Source: Pseudomonas sp. TCU-HL1
GTDB taxonomy: Bacteria; Pseudomonadota; Gammaproteobacteria; Pseudomonadales; Pseudomonadaceae
Assembly: GCF_001708505.1 (NCBI RefSeq)
Contig: NZ_CP015992.1
Coordinates: forward strand, 2,914,001-2,978,000
Direction of reading: 5' to 3'
DNA length: 64,000 nt
A program made the position numbers and the translations under genes. Shown here piece after piece: positions 61,819-64,000 of this stretch. The notes under the pieces are model-generated. The model made no database searches, was not told where the DNA came from, and worked only from the letters and a program-made list of their open reading frames with translations. Positions within the stretch are counted from its first letter, which is position 1, and every line of letters starts with the position of its first letter.

Positions 61819-62987
61819 GCTTGGGACTCCGAGGTGGAGAGGGCGGTGCGGGCGGCCGGGCGCAACCGGCTGCCGAGGATGGCGAACAGGGAGAGGAGGG
61901 TGATGGCGGTGGCGCCCATCAGGACGCCGTGGAAGCCGCCCTGATGTTCGATCAGGCGGCCGGCCAGGGCCGGGCCTAGGGCGAGGCCGCCACCGATGAC
62001 CAGGTTGCTGGCGTTCATGAGGCGGCCCGAGGCATCCAGTTCGGCGAGACAGGCGAGGATGAATGGCAGCACGTAGGTCCAAGTGAACTTGAAGGCCAGC
62101 GCGGCCAGGGTGAAGCGAGCCAGTTGCGGGGCGTCGAGCAGCAGCAGGGTGGCGATGGCCATCAGGGCGAAGCCGGAGCACAGCGCCAGGTTGCGGGGCA
62201 GGCGCTCCCCCATGACGGCGGCCAGGCCGGCGCCGGCGATGCCCATGAGGGTGGCGATGGCGAGGATGTTGCCACTGGCCCCGGCATCCAGGCCGGACTT
62301 GCCGCCGATGGCGCCGATGAAGGTCCAGACACCGGATAGGGCGATGTAGAAGCCGAGCAATCCGAGGATACCCAGTACCTGCTTGCCGCGCGGCGCGTCC
62401 CGGCCATTTCTGGCCTGCGCGCGAGGCGACCCATGGCCGCTGGGGAAGGCCCAGGCCAGCGGCAGCACCAGTAGGCTCAGGGCTGCCAGCACCCGATAGC
62501 CGCCAGCCAGGCCATGGTGCTCGAACAGGCCGGGCAACAGGGCCAGGCCGACGGCGCCGAGCACCAACTGGCCCATGACCCAGATACCGTAGACGCGGCT
62601 GGGGTTGGCGGTGGTGGCGGCGCTGGACAGGCAGAGGATCATCAGCGAGCCGCCGGCCAGCGCGGTGGCCACGCGCAGGACGAGGAGGGTGGTGTAGTCG
62701 CTGGCCCAGGCCGAGGCCAGGTTGCCGGCGATGAACAGCACACCCGCGAGCAGCGCCGCGCGGCGCCAGTCGACGCGGCCCAGCCACCAGAACGCGGGCA
62801 GGGTGGCCAGGCTCATGGCGCCCAGCTCGGCAGAGAACAGGTCGCCGATCTGCGCAGGGCTGAGTTGCCATTGGGTGGCGAGCTGGGCTGCCACGGCCGG
62901 GGCGGTCATCAGTACAGCCGGGGTCATGGCGGCGAACAGGACGATGGCGGCGAGGCGCAGCCAGGGGGTATTGGAAGTGTGGTCCAT
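61815..62987 (-). CDS. MFS transporter coupled to the HDAC-like hydrolase
   Basis: A 390-residue MFS carrier with 12 predicted membrane segments (opening WLRLAAIVLFAAMTPAVLMT; loop motif AFWWLGRVDWRRAAL in place of GxxxDRxGRR, so a divergent loop 2-3). It ends inside the start of the deacetylase gene. Substrate unknown; possibly the acetylated amine cleaved by its partner. Confidence 0.83.
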   Translation of the reverse strand: MDHTSNTPWLRLAAIVLFAAMTPAVLMTAPAVAAQLATQWQLSPAQIGDLFSAELGAMSLATLPAFWWLGRVDWRRAALLAGVLFIAGNLASAWASDYTTLLVLRVATALAGGSLMILCLSSAATTANPSRVYGIWVMGQLVLGAVGLALLPGLFEHHGLAGGYRVLAALSLLVLPLAWAFPSGHGSPRAQARNGRDAPRGKQVLGILGLLGFYIALSGVWTFIGAIGGKSGLDAGASGNILAIATLMGIAGAGLAAVMGERLPRNLALCSGFALMAIATLLLLDAPQLARFTLAALAFKFTWTYVLPFILACLAELDASGRLMNASNLVIGGGLALGPALAGRLIEHQGGFHGVLMGATAITLLSLFAILGSRLRPAARTALSTSESQA

Positions 62988-62999
62988 GGCGGGCCTCCG

Positions 63000-63869
63000 T
63001 CAGAACACGTGGACCAGGCGCAGCAGGGCCTGGTTGGCGTGGTAGCCGTTGTCGGTGGCGACGTTGCGCGAGAGGGCGAACATCAGCTGGTTCTGGCCGT
63101 CCAGCCAGTGGCCGACCTCGAAACCGAGCTGGGTGTAGCGCTGGTGGGTGTCGTCGAGGCGGCGGTCGTTCAGGCGCAGCTCACCGCCATCGGCGTGGAC
63201 CAGGCGCAGGGCACCGTAGGTGGCGGGGGTGAAGTCGTAGGAAGCGAAGGCTTGCAGGCGGTAGAGCGGGTCCTGTTCCAGGTCCGCCCCGTAGTAGTCG
63301 TCGTTCTTGCCGTAGAGCTGGGCTTCGAGGTTGGCTTCCAGGACCCACTTCTCGCCGATGCCCTGGGTGTAGTTGTAGTTGAAGGTCAGTCCCCAGCGGT
63401 TGGCGCCGGGGGATACATCCGGGTTGTTGCCGTGGTACTCGCCGACCGGCACGGTGAGCAGGGTCAGCAGGCCGCTGTAGGTGCGGGTTTCCGGCTCGTT
63501 GATGAAGAACAGGGTGCCGCCCAGTTGTGGGTCGCCAATGCCACGTTCGCCAGTGTGGGCGGCAGCGCCGGGCAGACGGGCGTCGAGGTCGACGTAGGGC
63601 ACGATGAACTGCGGGGTGCAGAGGGTGCCGCAGATGTCGCTGAAGAACACATGGCGATACGCCAGGGCGTTGACCGAGAGTTCTGCCTTGCCGGTGCTGT
63701 CCGCCGGGCCGTGGAAGTCGTTTGCGCGAGTGGTGGGCAGGTAGAGCACGCCAAGCTGGGTGCCCACCGGCGCGGAGAAGAAGTCGCGGGCGTTCATGTC
63801 TGCAGCCGGTGCGGCGAGCGGCAGCAGGGCGCAGCCGAAGAGTGCATTGCGGAGCGGTGTCATGGGCAT
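63000..63869 (-). CDS. Outer-membrane beta-barrel protein, phenol MetA-pathway family-like
   Basis: A 289-residue exported protein with a signal peptide (MPMTPLRNALFGCALLPLAAPAADM), then alternating beta-strand segments ending in a C-terminal aromatic residue (QALLRLVHVF), typical of outer-membrane barrels. GLTFNYNYTQGIGEKWVLEANLEAQLYG resembles the MetA-pathway-of-phenol-degradation family (core NYNYTQGIGEKW). It lies 12 bp upstream of the MFS gene and probably forms an uptake operon with the carrier and hydrolase. Confidence 0.78.
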   Translation of the reverse strand: MPMTPLRNALFGCALLPLAAPAADMNARDFFSAPVGTQLGVLYLPTTRANDFHGPADSTGKAELSVNALAYRHVFFSDICGTLCTPQFIVPYVDLDARLPGAAAHTGERGIGDPQLGGTLFFINEPETRTYSGLLTLLTVPVGEYHGNNPDVSPGANRWGLTFNYNYTQGIGEKWVLEANLEAQLYGKNDDYYGADLEQDPLYRLQAFASYDFTPATYGALRLVHADGGELRLNDRRLDDTHQRYTQLGFEVGHWLDGQNQLMFALSRNVATDNGYHANQALLRLVHVF

Positions 63870-63945
63870 GGTTTCTCGTTCTTTTGGGTGCAGGTGGTTG
63901 TTTCAGGCAAAGGCCGCCCGTGCCGCCCGGGAAGGCGGCTGTGAG

Positions 63946-64000
63946 TCAGGCGATGTGGTGCGCGGGGATCAGTCGGGTGGCGCGTGCAGCAGGTGGGCGA
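63946..64000 (-). CDS. C-terminal fragment of a gene running off the right edge
   Basis: A minus-strand frame entering from the edge reads RPPAARATRLIPAHHIA and stops at 63946. It lies 76 bp upstream of the outer-membrane gene on the same strand. Too short to identify. Confidence 0.35.
   Translation of the reverse strand, partial: RPPAARATRLIPAHHIA

Overview
The window is GC-rich bacterial DNA that reads as a Pseudomonas chromosome (sensu lato; species not resolved). The pointers are a dsbG/tlpA-like/dsbD cluster divergent from a two-component system with the same architecture as P. aeruginosa DsbRS, Pseudomonas-type amaA/amaB pipecolate genes, a dense field of GTAGGGTGCGC-type REP palindromes, and many LysR/AraC-controlled catabolic islands. 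I see no rRNA, tRNA, CRISPR or prophage.

Layout, left to right. 1-5.1 kb: alpha-ketoglutaric semialdehyde dehydrogenase, a GlxA-type regulator and an atypical amidase. 5.7-6.6 kb: an exported low-complexity protein with a Gly-rich block, LEA-like 11-residue repeats and a DAP tail. 6.8-12.5 kb: dsbD, a TlpA-like protein with an Lgt-like membrane domain, and dsbG, divergent from dsbRS. 12.5-19.3 kb: UvrD-like helicase, gluconokinase, TetR regulator, an Xre/MbcA-RES toxin-antitoxin pair, YbdK and two small hypothetical genes. 19.4-26.0 kb: a polyamine-type ABC transporter with an amidase, divergent from a LysR gene. 26.4-32.5 kb: pxpABC 5-oxoprolinase, an MFS carrier, a LysR gene and a D-glutamate-cyclase-like (DUF1445) gene.

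32.5-49.7 kb is a lysine/pipecolate catabolic island. AmaA, AmaB, a class III aminotransferase, HglS (2-oxoadipate to D-2-hydroxyglutarate) and a YdiJ-type D-2-hydroxyglutarate dehydrogenase together would take pipecolate to 2-oxoglutarate. The island is interrupted by two identical, inverted 1.2-kb IS110-family elements that bracket a 6-kb segment. Their 5' non-coding ends contain what looks like a bridge RNA: separate short segments match both the genomic target and the element's own junction. I rate this the most interesting system in the window. A palindrome TCATTC-N7-GAATGA lies upstream of both amaB and hglS and suggests they remain one regulon despite the insertion.

49.7-60.5 kb: the homoprotocatechuate meta-cleavage operon hpaG1-G2-E-D-F-H-I, divergent from an AraC regulator (hpaA-like), followed by a TRAP transporter (dctPQM type) that shares a 12-nt promoter motif with the hpa promoter. 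The hydroxylase hpaBC is not in the window. 60.7-64 kb: an HDAC-like amidohydrolase translationally coupled to an MFS carrier, an outer-membrane protein and the edge of another gene. A composite repeat of about 285 bp occurs twice almost complete (26.1 and 57.0 kb) and in fragments elsewhere.
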